A stretch of DNA of 64,000 bases from Polaribacter sp. WD7 (GTDB lineage: Bacteria; Bacteroidota; Bacteroidia; Flavobacteriales; Flavobacteriaceae). Below, piece after piece: positions 44,210-52,731 of the stretch. The notes under the pieces were generated by a model. The model was not told the DNA's origin and searched no databases. It saw nothing but the letters and a program-made list of their open reading frames with translations. Position numbers and translations under genes: made by a program. Position 1 is the first letter of the stretch, and every line of letters starts with the position of its first letter. The stretch lies in contig NZ_QPEJ01000017.1 of assembly GCF_003335085.1 (NCBI RefSeq), positions 372,001 through 436,000 of the forward strand, in the 5' to 3' direction.

Positions 44210-45301
44210 ATGAAGAAAATCTTAAAAAAAACAGTGTCCGTAATAAGCTTATTAGTAGTAAGTATTTTTTTAGTTAGCTGTAACAATCAGAAAATTGAAA
44301 AACAAAACACAAAAACTATTGTAGCCAAAAACAGCATTTCAAATAAAGAAACTGTAAAAGCAACAACATCTAGAGCGCCTATTGTTTTTATTGCAGGTTT
44401 TGATAAAGGCAATGAAACCTTTTATACAAATGCTAGAACCTATTTTCAAGAAAAAGGTTTAAAAGTAGTTGATGGTCAATATTCTCTTGAAGAAATTATT
44501 ACCTGGTTAAATACCAATGCTACCAAAAACCCATACGGAGAGGTACATATTGTAAACCAAAGCAATCCTTACAAGGGTATGAATTTAGAAACCACTATTA
44601 GAGGCGAAAAAATTACATCAGAAACATTACAAAGAACTATTAATCAAGGTACTTTGCCTTCATTAAAAGATGTGGTAAACCAAAATACTAAAATTGTATT
44701 TCACGCATCTGGTTTAATGGAAAATAAAGAGCTACTCAAAACCTTAAAAACTGCTTTTTCAGCAAAAAATTTACCAAAAGTTGTAGCATCTCCATACCAT
44801 ACTATTTTTGGAGGTAAGTTTTCAGATCATTCTTTAGCACAACCTTACTATGTGTTTTATCCTACAGCAAACTCTCCAGGAAAAATAGACCTCTCTAAAG
44901 AATTGGCAAGAAAATATCCAGAAGAAAAAGATATAGATTGGTTTGACGCTTTGCATAATAATAACGAAAGATTTATTGGTGACGCATACTATACTACATT
45001 TTCTATACCGATTAAATGGGAGTTTGATTTTCATAATACAGATGAAAAAATGCCAACCTTTACCACTAAAGAAGAAATTATGGATTGGATTTCTCTACAC
45101 GATGAGTTGATGGTTGAACTAAACAAAAACAATATTGCTATTGAAAAATATAGATGGAACTGGAGTTCAAAAAACAGCACTTTTGTAATTAGAGGCAGAA
45201 CAACAGGTATTTTAATTCTAAAACCTTTAATAAAACCTTACGGAGATTTGCAACATGTAAAACCAGACACCAACAACAAACGCCTATACGCGATGAAATA
45301 A
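44210..45301 (+). CDS. Predicted lipoprotein of unknown function
   Basis: A 363-residue protein with a lipoprotein signal (VISLLVVSIFLVSC), lipobox cysteine near residue 25, then a Lys/Asn/Thr-rich linker. The folded part starts near residue 55 (APIVFIAGFDKGNETFY), which resembles the opening of a hydrolase-like alpha/beta fold. IVFHASGLMENKELLKTL and FGGKFSDHSLAQPYYVF follow. No catalytic triad is convincingly visible. It is monocistronic, with a hairpin after the stop, and precedes the two-component pair. Confidence 0.75.
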   Translation: MKKILKKTVSVISLLVVSIFLVSCNNQKIEKQNTKTIVAKNSISNKETVKATTSRAPIVFIAGFDKGNETFYTNARTYFQEKGLKVVDGQYSLEEIITWLNTNATKNPYGEVHIVNQSNPYKGMNLETTIRGEKITSETLQRTINQGTLPSLKDVVNQNTKIVFHASGLMENKELLKTLKTAFSAKNLPKVVASPYHTIFGGKFSDHSLAQPYYVFYPTANSPGKIDLSKELARKYPEEKDIDWFDALHNNNERFIGDAYYTTFSIPIKWEFDFHNTDEKMPTFTTKEEIMDWISLHDELMVELNKNNIAIEKYRWNWSSKNSTFVIRGRTTGILILKPLIKPYGDLQHVKPDTNNKRLYAMK

Positions 45302-45326
45302 TTATGGAATAGAAATTGTATGCTTA

Positions 45327-45366
45327 AAACACCATTGCTCTTATTTAAAATAAAGTAATGGTGTTT
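45327..45366 (+). terminator. Hairpin after the lipoprotein gene
   Basis: AACACCATT and AATGGTGTT pair perfectly (9 bp) around a 20-base loop that can pair further. The T-run is weak, so termination strength is uncertain. Confidence 0.5.
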
Positions 45367-45433
45367 ACCTGTAAATAATACAAGAATACTTTTATATTTA
45401 ACTACTTAAAAAACTAGTACCACGTTTATTCAC

Positions 45434-47395
45434 ATGCACAAAAAAATACTTTTCATCATTTTTATCTTTGCTATTTATAGTAACTATGCACAGGAAAATA
45501 AATTATCGCGTTTTTCTATAGTTGATGATTTTACAGAAGCTACCATAAATCACATTACTCAAGATAAAATTGGTTATTTATGGATTGCTAGTGATAATGG
45601 CGTTTATAAATTTGATGGTATTAGGGCTCAAAATGTATCCACTAAAAGTTCAAACTACGTTTTAAAAAACCAAAACACGATATATATAGCACATACCAAT
45701 GGACTTACCACTTGTTATCAAAATAAGAAAGAACACTTCAACTCTAATGAAGTTTACAAAATATCGGTCTTTAAAAATAGTATTTTCTTAGCCACAGCTA
45801 AAGGTATTTGCATTTTTAGAAAAAATCAAATAGTTCCTTTATTTTTTAATTCTATAATAAATTCTTCTATTGTTTACAATATAGTTAATGCAAATAATCA
45901 ATTTTATATAGCAACTAACAAGGGGTTATGGAGTACAGATAATTTAATTACACCACAAAAAATAAAAAAAATTTCTAATTTAACTTTTAAACAGTTTTTG
46001 GCGACAAAAAATTATATGGTTACTGTAGCCAACAATCTCGAAATCTTTACAATAGATAAAAATGCAACAATTCAGAAGGTGTATGAATTAAAAGACATCC
46101 ATTCTCTTAAACAATTAAATGACGAAATTTGGATTTCTACAACTTCAAACGGAATTGAAGTTATCAATGCCCATACGTTCAGTTTTATTAGAAAGGTTAA
46201 CAAATACAATGCTAAAATTAGTAATACACTTACATCACTTTTTGTAGATACAACAAATTTCCTTTGGGTTGGAAGCAACAACGGATACATTTACCAGTAC
46301 GATAGTAACACCTCAAAATCAGTTGTACCAAAAATACATTTTGAAAAGGTTTTGGTGAATTACAAAGAGGTTAATCACCTTGAAAACAAAAAACAAAACT
46401 TACCATCATCAGAGAATAATATCACATTTTCTTATAAAACTGTAGATTTCAAAAACCCTCACAAAACACAATACCGTTACCAACTTAATAAAAATACATC
46501 TCCTTGGAGTATACAAAGTCAGGTAACATTTGCAAGTTTACAATCAGGATCATATGTGTTTACAGCTCAATCTAAAAGCAACAATCAATTAAGTGGTAAA
46601 ATATCTTACTCCTTTACCATTGCAGATCCTTTTTACAAACAAACTTGGTTTTATATTTTGATTACTTCATTATTCTGTTTAGGTCTAGCTGCTGTTATTG
46701 AACTTAGAATAAAAAAAATAAAAAAGAAAAATCAGCAAAAAGTAGTACAGTTAACCACTCAAAACTATTTGATGAGTTTAGAACAAAAAGCGCTACAACT
46801 TCAAATGAATCCTCATTTTATTTTCAATGTACTAAATGGAATTAAAGCTTTGGGTAATGCTGGCAATTTAAAAGAACTTAACAAAACCATTACGCAATTT
46901 TCAATTTTACTACGCAGTATTTTAAATAATTCTAGAACAGATGAAATTACTCTATTAGATGAAATACAGACCCTAGAAAGTTATTTAGCTTTAGAACAAA
47001 AGATGCATACATTTCATTTTGATTATTCAATACAACTAAATTTAAAGGCTATAGATACAGAAGAAATCTTAATTCCACCTATGTTAATACAACCATTTGT
47101 AGAAAACTCTGTAAGGCACGCTTTTAGTAACACTAACACAAAGGCTAAAATTGAGGTCATTTTTGAAGTAAAACATCAGAACCTTCATATTACAATTTTA
47201 GATAACGGTATAGGTTTTAGAAAAATAAAGGAAAAAAGAGACAAAAAACACAAATCTGCTGCTTTAGAAATCACTGAAGAAAGAATTCAAAATATAACAC
47301 CTAATCATGGTTTTCATATCGGTACTATTTTGAAAAATGAATCAGTAAAAGGTACTAAAGTAGCTTTTAAAATTCCACTAAAAACAGATTATTAA
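45434..47395 (+). CDS. LytS-type sensor histidine kinase with periplasmic propeller
   Basis: A 653-residue membrane kinase. A signal peptide (KKILFIIFIFAIYSNYAQ) leads to a periplasmic sensor of Reg_prop-like repeats (IGYLWIASDNGVYKFDG, TNFLWVGSNNGYIYQYDS) and a Y_Y_Y-like domain (about 310-395). A membrane helix follows (WFYILITSLFCLGLAAVIEL). The His_kinase core has H461 in QLQMNPHFIFNVLNGIKA and the N-box PFVENSVRHAF, then DNGIGF. It pairs with the LytTR regulator 9 bases downstream. The propeller is much shorter than the 10+ blade form of hybrid polysaccharide sensors. Confidence 0.92.
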   Translation: MHKKILFIIFIFAIYSNYAQENKLSRFSIVDDFTEATINHITQDKIGYLWIASDNGVYKFDGIRAQNVSTKSSNYVLKNQNTIYIAHTNGLTTCYQNKKEHFNSNEVYKISVFKNSIFLATAKGICIFRKNQIVPLFFNSIINSSIVYNIVNANNQFYIATNKGLWSTDNLITPQKIKKISNLTFKQFLATKNYMVTVANNLEIFTIDKNATIQKVYELKDIHSLKQLNDEIWISTTSNGIEVINAHTFSFIRKVNKYNAKISNTLTSLFVDTTNFLWVGSNNGYIYQYDSNTSKSVVPKIHFEKVLVNYKEVNHLENKKQNLPSSENNITFSYKTVDFKNPHKTQYRYQLNKNTSPWSIQSQVTFASLQSGSYVFTAQSKSNNQLSGKISYSFTIADPFYKQTWFYILITSLFCLGLAAVIELRIKKIKKKNQQKVVQLTTQNYLMSLEQKALQLQMNPHFIFNVLNGIKALGNAGNLKELNKTITQFSILLRSILNNSRTDEITLLDEIQTLESYLALEQKMHTFHFDYSIQLNLKAIDTEEILIPPMLIQPFVENSVRHAFSNTNTKAKIEVIFEVKHQNLHITILDNGIGFRKIKEKRDKKHKSAALEITEERIQNITPNHGFHIGTILKNESVKGTKVAFKIPLKTDY

Positions 47396-47404
47396 CATCA
47401 AAAT

Positions 47405-48154
47405 ATGAATGAATTTACATCATTTGTGGTAGAAGATAATTTACTAGCTTTAGAAATGTTAGTAAATGATATTAACATGCATCTTACAGAAGTTTCTGTA
47501 TTAAATACAGCAACTAGTGTTGTTGAAGCCGCAAAACTATTGCAGCAAAAACAACCTGATATTCTCTTTTTAGATATTATGTTAAGTGACGGTACAGGAT
47601 TTGACATTCTAGAAATATTTCCAAATTTGACATCCAAAATCATTTTTATTACAGCTAGTGATGCATATGCCATTAGAGCATTTAAATTTGCAGCAATAGA
47701 CTATATTTTAAAACCATATTCAATTTCAGATTTAATACAGTCTTTTCATAAAGTAAAACAGCAGTTATCTCCTCAAAAAGAACAATTAACAATTCTAAAA
47801 CAAGCAGTTACAGAGCCTACAAAAAAATTACAAAAACTATCCTTACATACGCAAGAGAAAATAATAGTAGTAGATATTACCAATATTGTGCGTTGTCAAT
47901 CAGATAACAATTACACAACTTTTTATTTTTTAGATAAAACAAAAATATTAGTTTCTAAAACACTTAAATATTACGCAGACATATTAAAAGAGTATAATTT
48001 TATTAGAGTTCACCAAAGTCATTTAATAAACACCCTTTTTATCAAAGAATTTGTAAAATCTGATGGAGGATATTTGATATTAAAAGATGGATCTAACATC
48101 CCTGTTTCTGTAAGAAAAAGAGCAGAAGTTTTACGTATTTTAGATTCCTTCTAA
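47405..48154 (+). CDS. LytTR-family response regulator
   Basis: A 249-residue regulator. The receiver domain has the acidic pair E10-D11, the phosphoacceptor D57 in DILFLDIML, and the conserved lysine in YILKPYS. The LytTR DNA-binding domain (about 145-249) shows IIVVDITNIVRCQSDNNYTT, LVSKTLKYYADIL, FIRVHQSHLINTLFIKEF and ILKDGSNIPVSVRKR. It is made with its kinase. The target genes cannot be told from the window. Confidence 0.95.
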   Translation: MNEFTSFVVEDNLLALEMLVNDINMHLTEVSVLNTATSVVEAAKLLQQKQPDILFLDIMLSDGTGFDILEIFPNLTSKIIFITASDAYAIRAFKFAAIDYILKPYSISDLIQSFHKVKQQLSPQKEQLTILKQAVTEPTKKLQKLSLHTQEKIIVVDITNIVRCQSDNNYTTFYFLDKTKILVSKTLKYYADILKEYNFIRVHQSHLINTLFIKEFVKSDGGYLILKDGSNIPVSVRKRAEVLRILDSF

Positions 48155-48180
48155 AAAAATTTATTTAAAAAAACTTGTTT

Positions 48181-48200
48181 TGTAGTGAAATTTTACTACA
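48181..48200. promoter_or_regulatory. 20-bp palindrome inside the XRE gene promoter
   Basis: TGTAGTGAAATTTTACTACA is an inverted repeat with one mismatched pair. It lies between a TTG -33 element (48175-48177) and a -10 element TACATTTG (48197-48204), overlapping the latter. The spacing of 19 bases between the two elements matches the Bacteroidota promoter. This is a good candidate operator for autorepression by the downstream HTH protein. Confidence 0.6.
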
Positions 48201-48204
48201 TTTG
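48197..48204 (+). promoter_or_regulatory. -10 element of the XRE regulator gene
   Basis: TACATTTG fits TAnnTTTG, and a TTG lies exactly 19 bases upstream, the best promoter match in the window. The start codon follows 15 bases later. Confidence 0.6.
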
Positions 48205-48219
48205 GAGTAATTAATTAAA

Positions 48220-48588
48220 ATGAAGAGTGAGGATAGACAACGATCAGATAGAATAATTAAGGTTTTTAAAGATAGTAGATTGAATCAAAGACAATTTTCA
48301 GAATTAATCGGAGTTTCTCAACAGCTTATTAGCGCAGTTGTCAACTATACTAAAAAACCTAATGAAACTATTTTGTTTGCTATCATCGATAACATACCAG
48401 ACATAGACCCTATGTGGTTATTAACTGGACGAGGAAAATATAATAATAACTATGCACCCCTAAGCGAAGTTCGATCCCCTATAGAATTTCAGATCAAAAG
48501 CATAGTCAAGAAGCAGTTTGAAGAATTATCTAGCAATATTCTTCAGAGAATATCAAATATTGAAGAGTCTGTGAACCAATCTAATTAG
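48220..48588 (+). CDS. XRE-like helix-turn-helix regulator
   Basis: A 122-residue protein. Residues about 9-70 form a phage-repressor-type HTH: IIKVFKDSRLNQRQFSELIG, then VSQQLISAVVNYTKKPNE and a segment DPMWLLTGRGKY typical of bacterial XRE regulators. A C-terminal helical tail (IVKKQFEELSSNILQRISNI) may form a dimer. It is monocistronic and probably binds the palindrome in its own promoter. Confidence 0.85.
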   Translation: MKSEDRQRSDRIIKVFKDSRLNQRQFSELIGVSQQLISAVVNYTKKPNETILFAIIDNIPDIDPMWLLTGRGKYNNNYAPLSEVRSPIEFQIKSIVKKQFEELSSNILQRISNIEESVNQSN

Positions 48589-48814
48589 TATTCCCCACAG
48601 AATAATAATATCACAACTCTTAATGATTGTCATCCCCTAATTAAGATAATCATTTGTCAAAAGACTCTCAATATTTGATTGATGCTTCTAAATGATTAAT
48701 TCTCAATCTTTACAAATATACGTAAAAATCACAAACTCATTACCTTTTCTTTGTTTTTAAACCTGTAAATCAAACACATAGTTTTTTATAACTACTTTTT
48801 AGTAAACATAATTC
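48589..48814. other. Intergenic stretch with no recognised gene
   Basis: About 226 bases between the XRE gene and the terminator of tRNA-His. A weak inverted repeat (AATGATT and AATCATT, near 48617-48650) is the only structure seen. I find no convincing small reading frame or RNA here. Confidence 0.5.
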
Positions 48815-48846
48815 ACAAAAAAAACCTACTTAAAAAGTAGGTTTTG
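48815..48846 (-). terminator. Rho-independent terminator of tRNA-His
   Basis: AAAACCTACTT and AAGTAGGTTTT pair fully, and on the minus strand a run of eight T follows. It begins a few bases after the tRNA 3' end. Confidence 0.8.
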
Positions 48847-48854
48847 TTATTTTG

Positions 48855-48929
48855 GGTGAAAGACCGGTTTCGAACCGGCGACCTCCGGAACCACAATCCG
48901 GCGCTCTAACCAGCTGAGCTACAATCACC
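48855..48929 (-). tRNA. tRNA-His (GTG)
   Basis: On the minus strand the cloverleaf reads GGTGATTG (acceptor with the extra G at -1), a D-arm with loop AGCTGGTTA, an anticodon arm with CGGATTGTGGTTCCG giving anticodon GTG, and a T-arm GCCGG-TTCGAAA-CCGGT. The G at -1 pairs with discriminator C73, a histidine identity feature. CCA is not fully encoded. Acceptor positions 5-68 and 6-67 are T/T instead of pairs. Confidence 0.93.
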
Positions 48930-48985
48930 ATTTGCTGTTAGCGGATGCAAATATAATTTATTTTCATTTCTGTGAAAAGAAAAAA

Positions 48986-49702
48986 TTAAATTAATTTACT
49001 TAAATTTTGTACAGCTACGTAACGCTCTGAAGTAAAACCTTCTGCATGCTCTACACCTATTAACCTCCCTAAGTCTCTAGCTCTGTAAGTTACACTATCA
49101 GTAAAGTTTTTACTAGAAATTGGTGTTTGAGGTTCTTTACTATTTGGATCAAAAAATTGAGAACCGTATGCTAAAACTGAAGCCACCTTTTTATCTATAA
49201 AACCTGTTACATCAATTACAAAATGTGGTTCTATATTTTTCCATTGTATATAATGATACACTTGTTTGGGTCTCCATTTTTCTTGTACTAAACCTTCAAT
49301 TTTTGTTTCAATCTTTAATAAACCACTTAAAAAACAAGCATCAGAAACCAATTTACTTCCTTTAGGATGATCTATATGTCTATCATCAACTGCGTTACAC
49401 AAAACTATTTCTGGTTGGTATTTTCTAATCTTTTCTATTATTTTTAATTGATGTTCTTTATCATTGGTAAAAAAACCATCTGCAAAAGCTAAATTTTCGC
49501 GCACAGAAACACCTAAAATTTTAGCAGATGTTGCCGCTTCTTTAGCTCTCAATTCAGCTGAACCACGTGTACCTAACTCACCTCTTGTTAAGTCTATAAT
49601 TCCTACCTTTTTTCCTGAGGCTACTTCTTTGGCTATTGTTGCTCCACAACCCAATTCTACATCATCAGGATGAGCTCCAAATACTAATATATCTAATTTC
49701 AT
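48986..49702 (-). CDS. bshB1: Bacillithiol biosynthesis deacetylase BshB1
   Basis: A 238-residue metal-dependent deacetylase of the LmbE family that removes acetyl from GlcNAc-malate in bacillithiol synthesis. VFGAHPDDVELGCGATIAKE holds the zinc ligands H-x2-D-D, and DDRHIDHPKGS carries the third histidine. LTRGELGTRGSAELRAKEA is characteristic of BshB. Bacillithiol is the known low-molecular-weight thiol of many Bacteroidota. It is the gene after tRNA-His on the same strand and follows the Cys/Met enzyme gene. Confidence 0.94.
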   Translation of the reverse strand: MKLDILVFGAHPDDVELGCGATIAKEVASGKKVGIIDLTRGELGTRGSAELRAKEAATSAKILGVSVRENLAFADGFFTNDKEHQLKIIEKIRKYQPEIVLCNAVDDRHIDHPKGSKLVSDACFLSGLLKIETKIEGLVQEKWRPKQVYHYIQWKNIEPHFVIDVTGFIDKKVASVLAYGSQFFDPNSKEPQTPISSKNFTDSVTYRARDLGRLIGVEHAEGFTSERYVAVQNLSKLI

Positions 49703-49764
49703 TACTTTCTAATTTCTAAATAACTCTTTTATTAAACTAAATTTGATTAAACTTTGTAAAAAAG

Positions 49765-50922
49765 TTACATCTTTACTTTACATATAGCTTGTTCTATGTC
49801 TGCTATTAAATCTTCAGGCTCTTCTATACCAACAGAAAAACGAATTAAACCGTCTTTTATACCTCTTTCTAATCGTTCTTCTTCACTTAATAATGCATGG
49901 GTAGTCTGAGTAGGACTTACTGTTGTACTTTCTAAACCTGCTAAACTCATTGAAGGCTTAATCAATTGTAAATTATTTTGAAAGGCCATAGTATCTATAC
50001 CATCTTTCAATTCAAAAGACAACATTGCTCCAAACCCTTTCATTTGTTTTTTTGCCAATTCATATTTCGGATGACTCTTTAAACCAGGGTAATACACCTT
50101 ATCTATGTTTGTGTTTTTTTCTAGATATTCTGCCATTTTCTGGGCATTTTCTGTTTGCGCAGAAACTCTAAGATTTAATGTTTTTAAACTTCTTTCTAGC
50201 AACCAAACCGTTTGATCACTTAAGTTACCACCAAAGTTTATAGCTGTTTTCCAAATTTCTTCTATATGCTTTTTAGATGCCGCAATTGCTCCTGCAGAAA
50301 TATCTGAATGACCACCCATGTATTTTGTAGCAGAATGTAAAATAATATCAATACCAAAATCTATTGGGTTTTGATTGATAGGTGAAGCAAACGTATTATC
50401 TATCATGGTTATAATATCATGTTTTTTTGCCAAGGTAGTTACTGCTTTCATATCTGTAATTCCTAAAAGAGGATTAGAAGGTGTTTCTATATACAATATC
50501 TTAGTATTTTCTTTAATCAATGTTTTAAAGTCTTCAATATTATCAGACTCAGTAAACGAATATTCTATACCGTATTTATCAAATTCAGAAACAATAAAAT
50601 TATACGTTCCCCCATATATTACTTGTTGTACAACTACATGATCTCCTTTTTGTAAAAAAGTCATTAACGCAGCAGAAATTGCAGCCATTCCTGAAGTAAA
50701 AATTAATGCATCTTCAGCATGTTCTAAGGCTGCAATTTTTTTATGTAACATTTGTTGATTTGGCGTATTAAAATAACGTGGATATCGTTTAACATCTACC
50801 CCATCAAAAGCATAAGAAGTAGAGGTGTAAATAGGAGAAACCGCTCCTTTAAACTGTTCGTCCTTTACCTCTCCAACATGTACACAAGTTGTGTTTAATC
50901 CTAATTTATTAGATTCTTTCAT
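49765..50922 (-). CDS. Cys/Met metabolism PLP-dependent enzyme (cystathionine synthase/lyase family)
   Basis: A 385-residue pyridoxal-phosphate enzyme of the cystathionine gamma-synthase / gamma-lyase / methionine lyase family. ALIFTSGMAAISAALMTFL and YGGTYNF line the cofactor pocket, DNTFASPINQNP is the aspartate motif, and ILHSATKYMGGHSD holds the Schiff-base lysine. Variant residues (YPRYFNTPNQ for the common YTRYGNPT) make the exact reaction uncertain. The neighbour bshB1 suggests a link to sulfur and thiol metabolism. Confidence 0.9.
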   Translation of the reverse strand: MKESNKLGLNTTCVHVGEVKDEQFKGAVSPIYTSTSYAFDGVDVKRYPRYFNTPNQQMLHKKIAALEHAEDALIFTSGMAAISAALMTFLQKGDHVVVQQVIYGGTYNFIVSEFDKYGIEYSFTESDNIEDFKTLIKENTKILYIETPSNPLLGITDMKAVTTLAKKHDIITMIDNTFASPINQNPIDFGIDIILHSATKYMGGHSDISAGAIAASKKHIEEIWKTAINFGGNLSDQTVWLLERSLKTLNLRVSAQTENAQKMAEYLEKNTNIDKVYYPGLKSHPKYELAKKQMKGFGAMLSFELKDGIDTMAFQNNLQLIKPSMSLAGLESTTVSPTQTTHALLSEEERLERGIKDGLIRFSVGIEEPEDLIADIEQAICKVKM

Positions 50923-50994
50923 TTCATTTGTTTCTTAGGGCTAAATTAACAAATCTTAAATTATCTTTTCTTAAAAAAACGATATCTTCGTAGT

Positions 50995-51690
50995 ATGATA
51001 TCTGTTCTACTTGTTGGTAAAGGAAATGTAGCTTTTCATTTATACAATGCTTTCTTAAAAGTTGACGAAATAGATGTTAGTCAAATCAATTCTAGAAAGT
51101 TACAAAACATACCCAATGCAGACGTTACCATAATTGCCGTATCTGATGATGCTATAGCAAAAGTTTCTGCTCAAATTAAGAACTCTTTTGTAGTTCATAC
51201 TTCTGGTGGATGTGCTATTGACGAACTACAAAACACTACTAGAAAAGGTGTGTTTTACATGTTACAAAGTTTTTCTAAAGAAAAAATAATTGATTTTTCA
51301 GAAATTCCTTTCTGTTTAGAAGCGCATAACTATAAAGATTTTAAAGTCCTTGAAAAACTTGCTATAGCTATAGGCAAAAAAGTTTACAAAGTAAATTCTG
51401 AACAACGAAAAGCGTTGCATGTTGCTGCCGTTTTTGTAAATAATTTTAGCAATTACCTTTACAAAATTGGGAATGATATTTGCCATAAACACAACCTTTC
51501 TTTTGATATTTTAAAACCTTTAATTAAAGAAACCGCTTTAAAAATAGAAACCCTAACACCAGAAAAAGCACAAACAGGACCTGCTATTAGAGGAGATCAA
51601 AAAACAATACAAAATCATTTAGATTTATTGACTAAAAAACAGCAAGAAATCTATCAAATCTTAACAAAATCAATCCAAAATGGAGATTAG
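50995..51690 (+). CDS. DUF2520 / Rossmann-like protein
   Basis: A 231-residue protein with an N-terminal Rossmann fold (SVLLVGKGNVAFHLYNAF) and TIIAVSDDAIAKV, then a helical C-terminal DUF2520 domain (about 115-231) with ALHVAAVFVNNFSNYLYKIG and LTGP-like TPEKAQTGPAIRGDQKTI. It resembles NADP-dependent beta-hydroxyacid dehydrogenases, but no activity has been firmly established for the group. Its end overlaps the next gene by 11 bases, a sign of coupled translation. Confidence 0.88.
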   Translation: MISVLLVGKGNVAFHLYNAFLKVDEIDVSQINSRKLQNIPNADVTIIAVSDDAIAKVSAQIKNSFVVHTSGGCAIDELQNTTRKGVFYMLQSFSKEKIIDFSEIPFCLEAHNYKDFKVLEKLAIAIGKKVYKVNSEQRKALHVAAVFVNNFSNYLYKIGNDICHKHNLSFDILKPLIKETALKIETLTPEKAQTGPAIRGDQKTIQNHLDLLTKKQQEIYQILTKSIQNGD

Positions 51691-52204
51691 TTACAAACAA
51701 TTATTAGCCAATATTTCAACATTTATTTTTGATGTTGACGGAGTACTAACAAACGGTATGTTAACCATAATGCCTGATGGCGAACTGGTAAGACATATGA
51801 ACGTAAAAGATGGATACGCTATGAAAACTGCTTTAAATAAAGGGTTTAGAGTCTGTATTATTTCTGGCGGCACCAATCAAGCTGTAAAAAGCAGATTAGC
51901 CGCTTTGGGTATTTCTGATATTTATTTAGGGGCTCATAATAAAATAGTTCAGTACACAGAAATCATTGAAAAATACAAGTTAAAACCTGATAACGTTTTA
52001 TATATGGGAGATGATATTCCAGACGTACCTGTGATGCAAAAAGTTGGTTTACCCTCTTGCCCCAACGATGCTGTACCAGAAGTTCAAAAAGCAGCAAGAT
52101 ATATTTCTGACTACAAAGGCGGAGAAGGATGTGTTAGAGATGTTATAGAGCAAGTTTTAAAAGTGCAAAGGAAATGGGACAATTATTTTGATGCCACTTT
52201 ATAA
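51680..52204 (+). CDS. KdsC-like HAD phosphatase
   Basis: A 174-residue HAD-family phosphatase without a cap domain, like KDO-8-phosphate phosphatase. IFDVDGVLTNGMLTIMPDGE carries the DxD nucleophile motif, VCIISGGTNQAVKSRL is motif II, a lysine follows in IVQYTEIIEKYKL, and YMGDDIPDVPVMQKVGLPSC is motif IV. It likely acts in the KDO branch of lipopolysaccharide core synthesis. The gene is coupled to the DUF2520 gene. Confidence 0.9.
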   Translation: MEISYKQLLANISTFIFDVDGVLTNGMLTIMPDGELVRHMNVKDGYAMKTALNKGFRVCIISGGTNQAVKSRLAALGISDIYLGAHNKIVQYTEIIEKYKLKPDNVLYMGDDIPDVPVMQKVGLPSCPNDAVPEVQKAARYISDYKGGEGCVRDVIEQVLKVQRKWDNYFDATL

Positions 52205-52273
52205 ATTTAAAATATATATAATTATATTTATGAGTTGCTTTAAATTGACAAACATTTAAAATTTTAATAAATT

Positions 52274-52702
52274 ATGAATAAAACAATTTTAACTTTTGTA
52301 TTTCTTTTACTAACTATAAGTATTAACTCACAAACTATTTTTGGAAAATGGTTGTCTACCAATGATGAGACTGGAGAAATAGATTCTGTAATAGAAATGT
52401 ATGAGAAAGATGGAAAAGCTTATGCCAGAGTTATAGAAATAAAAGACCCAAACAGGCAAACCGCTGTTTGTAAAAAGTGTGAAGGTACCAACAAAAACAA
52501 ACCTATTTTAGGTTTAGAAATTTTAACTGGCTTAGAAAAAGATGATGATGAATGGTCTGGTGGAGAAATTTTAGATCCTAGAAATGGTAACGTCTACAAA
52601 TGTTATATAAAATTAGTAAAACCTAATAAATTAAAATTAAGAGGTTTTATTGGTTTTTCTTTATTAGGAAAAACAAAATATTGGACTAGAGCTAAAAGTT
52701 AA
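52274..52702 (+). CDS. DUF2147 secreted protein
   Basis: A 142-residue protein with a signal peptide (KTILTFVFLLLTISINSQ) and the DUF2147 domain: IFGKWLSTNDETGEIDSVIE, then GGEILDPRNGNVYKCYIKL and LKLRGFIGFSLLGKTKYWTR. The domain is beta-rich, perhaps lipocalin-like, with no assigned function. Two cysteines in CKKCEG may form a disulfide in the periplasm. Confidence 0.88.
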   Translation: MNKTILTFVFLLLTISINSQTIFGKWLSTNDETGEIDSVIEMYEKDGKAYARVIEIKDPNRQTAVCKKCEGTNKNKPILGLEILTGLEKDDDEWSGGEILDPRNGNVYKCYIKLVKPNKLKLRGFIGFSLLGKTKYWTRAKS

Positions 52703-52731
52703 TTGATACCATGAAATGAATAGCTGTTAGG

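Noticed and set aside
48220..48588. XRE protein as antitoxin of a toxin-antitoxin pair
   Set aside because: No partner toxin frame is found on either side. It looks like a lone self-regulated gene.
48617..48650. Weak inverted repeat after the XRE gene
   Set aside because: Only 7-bp AT-rich arms with a long loop and no T-run, which is expected by chance in such AT-rich DNA.
50923..50994. SAM riboswitch before the Cys/Met enzyme gene
   Set aside because: The 72-base divergent gap is too short and lacks the required conserved helices.
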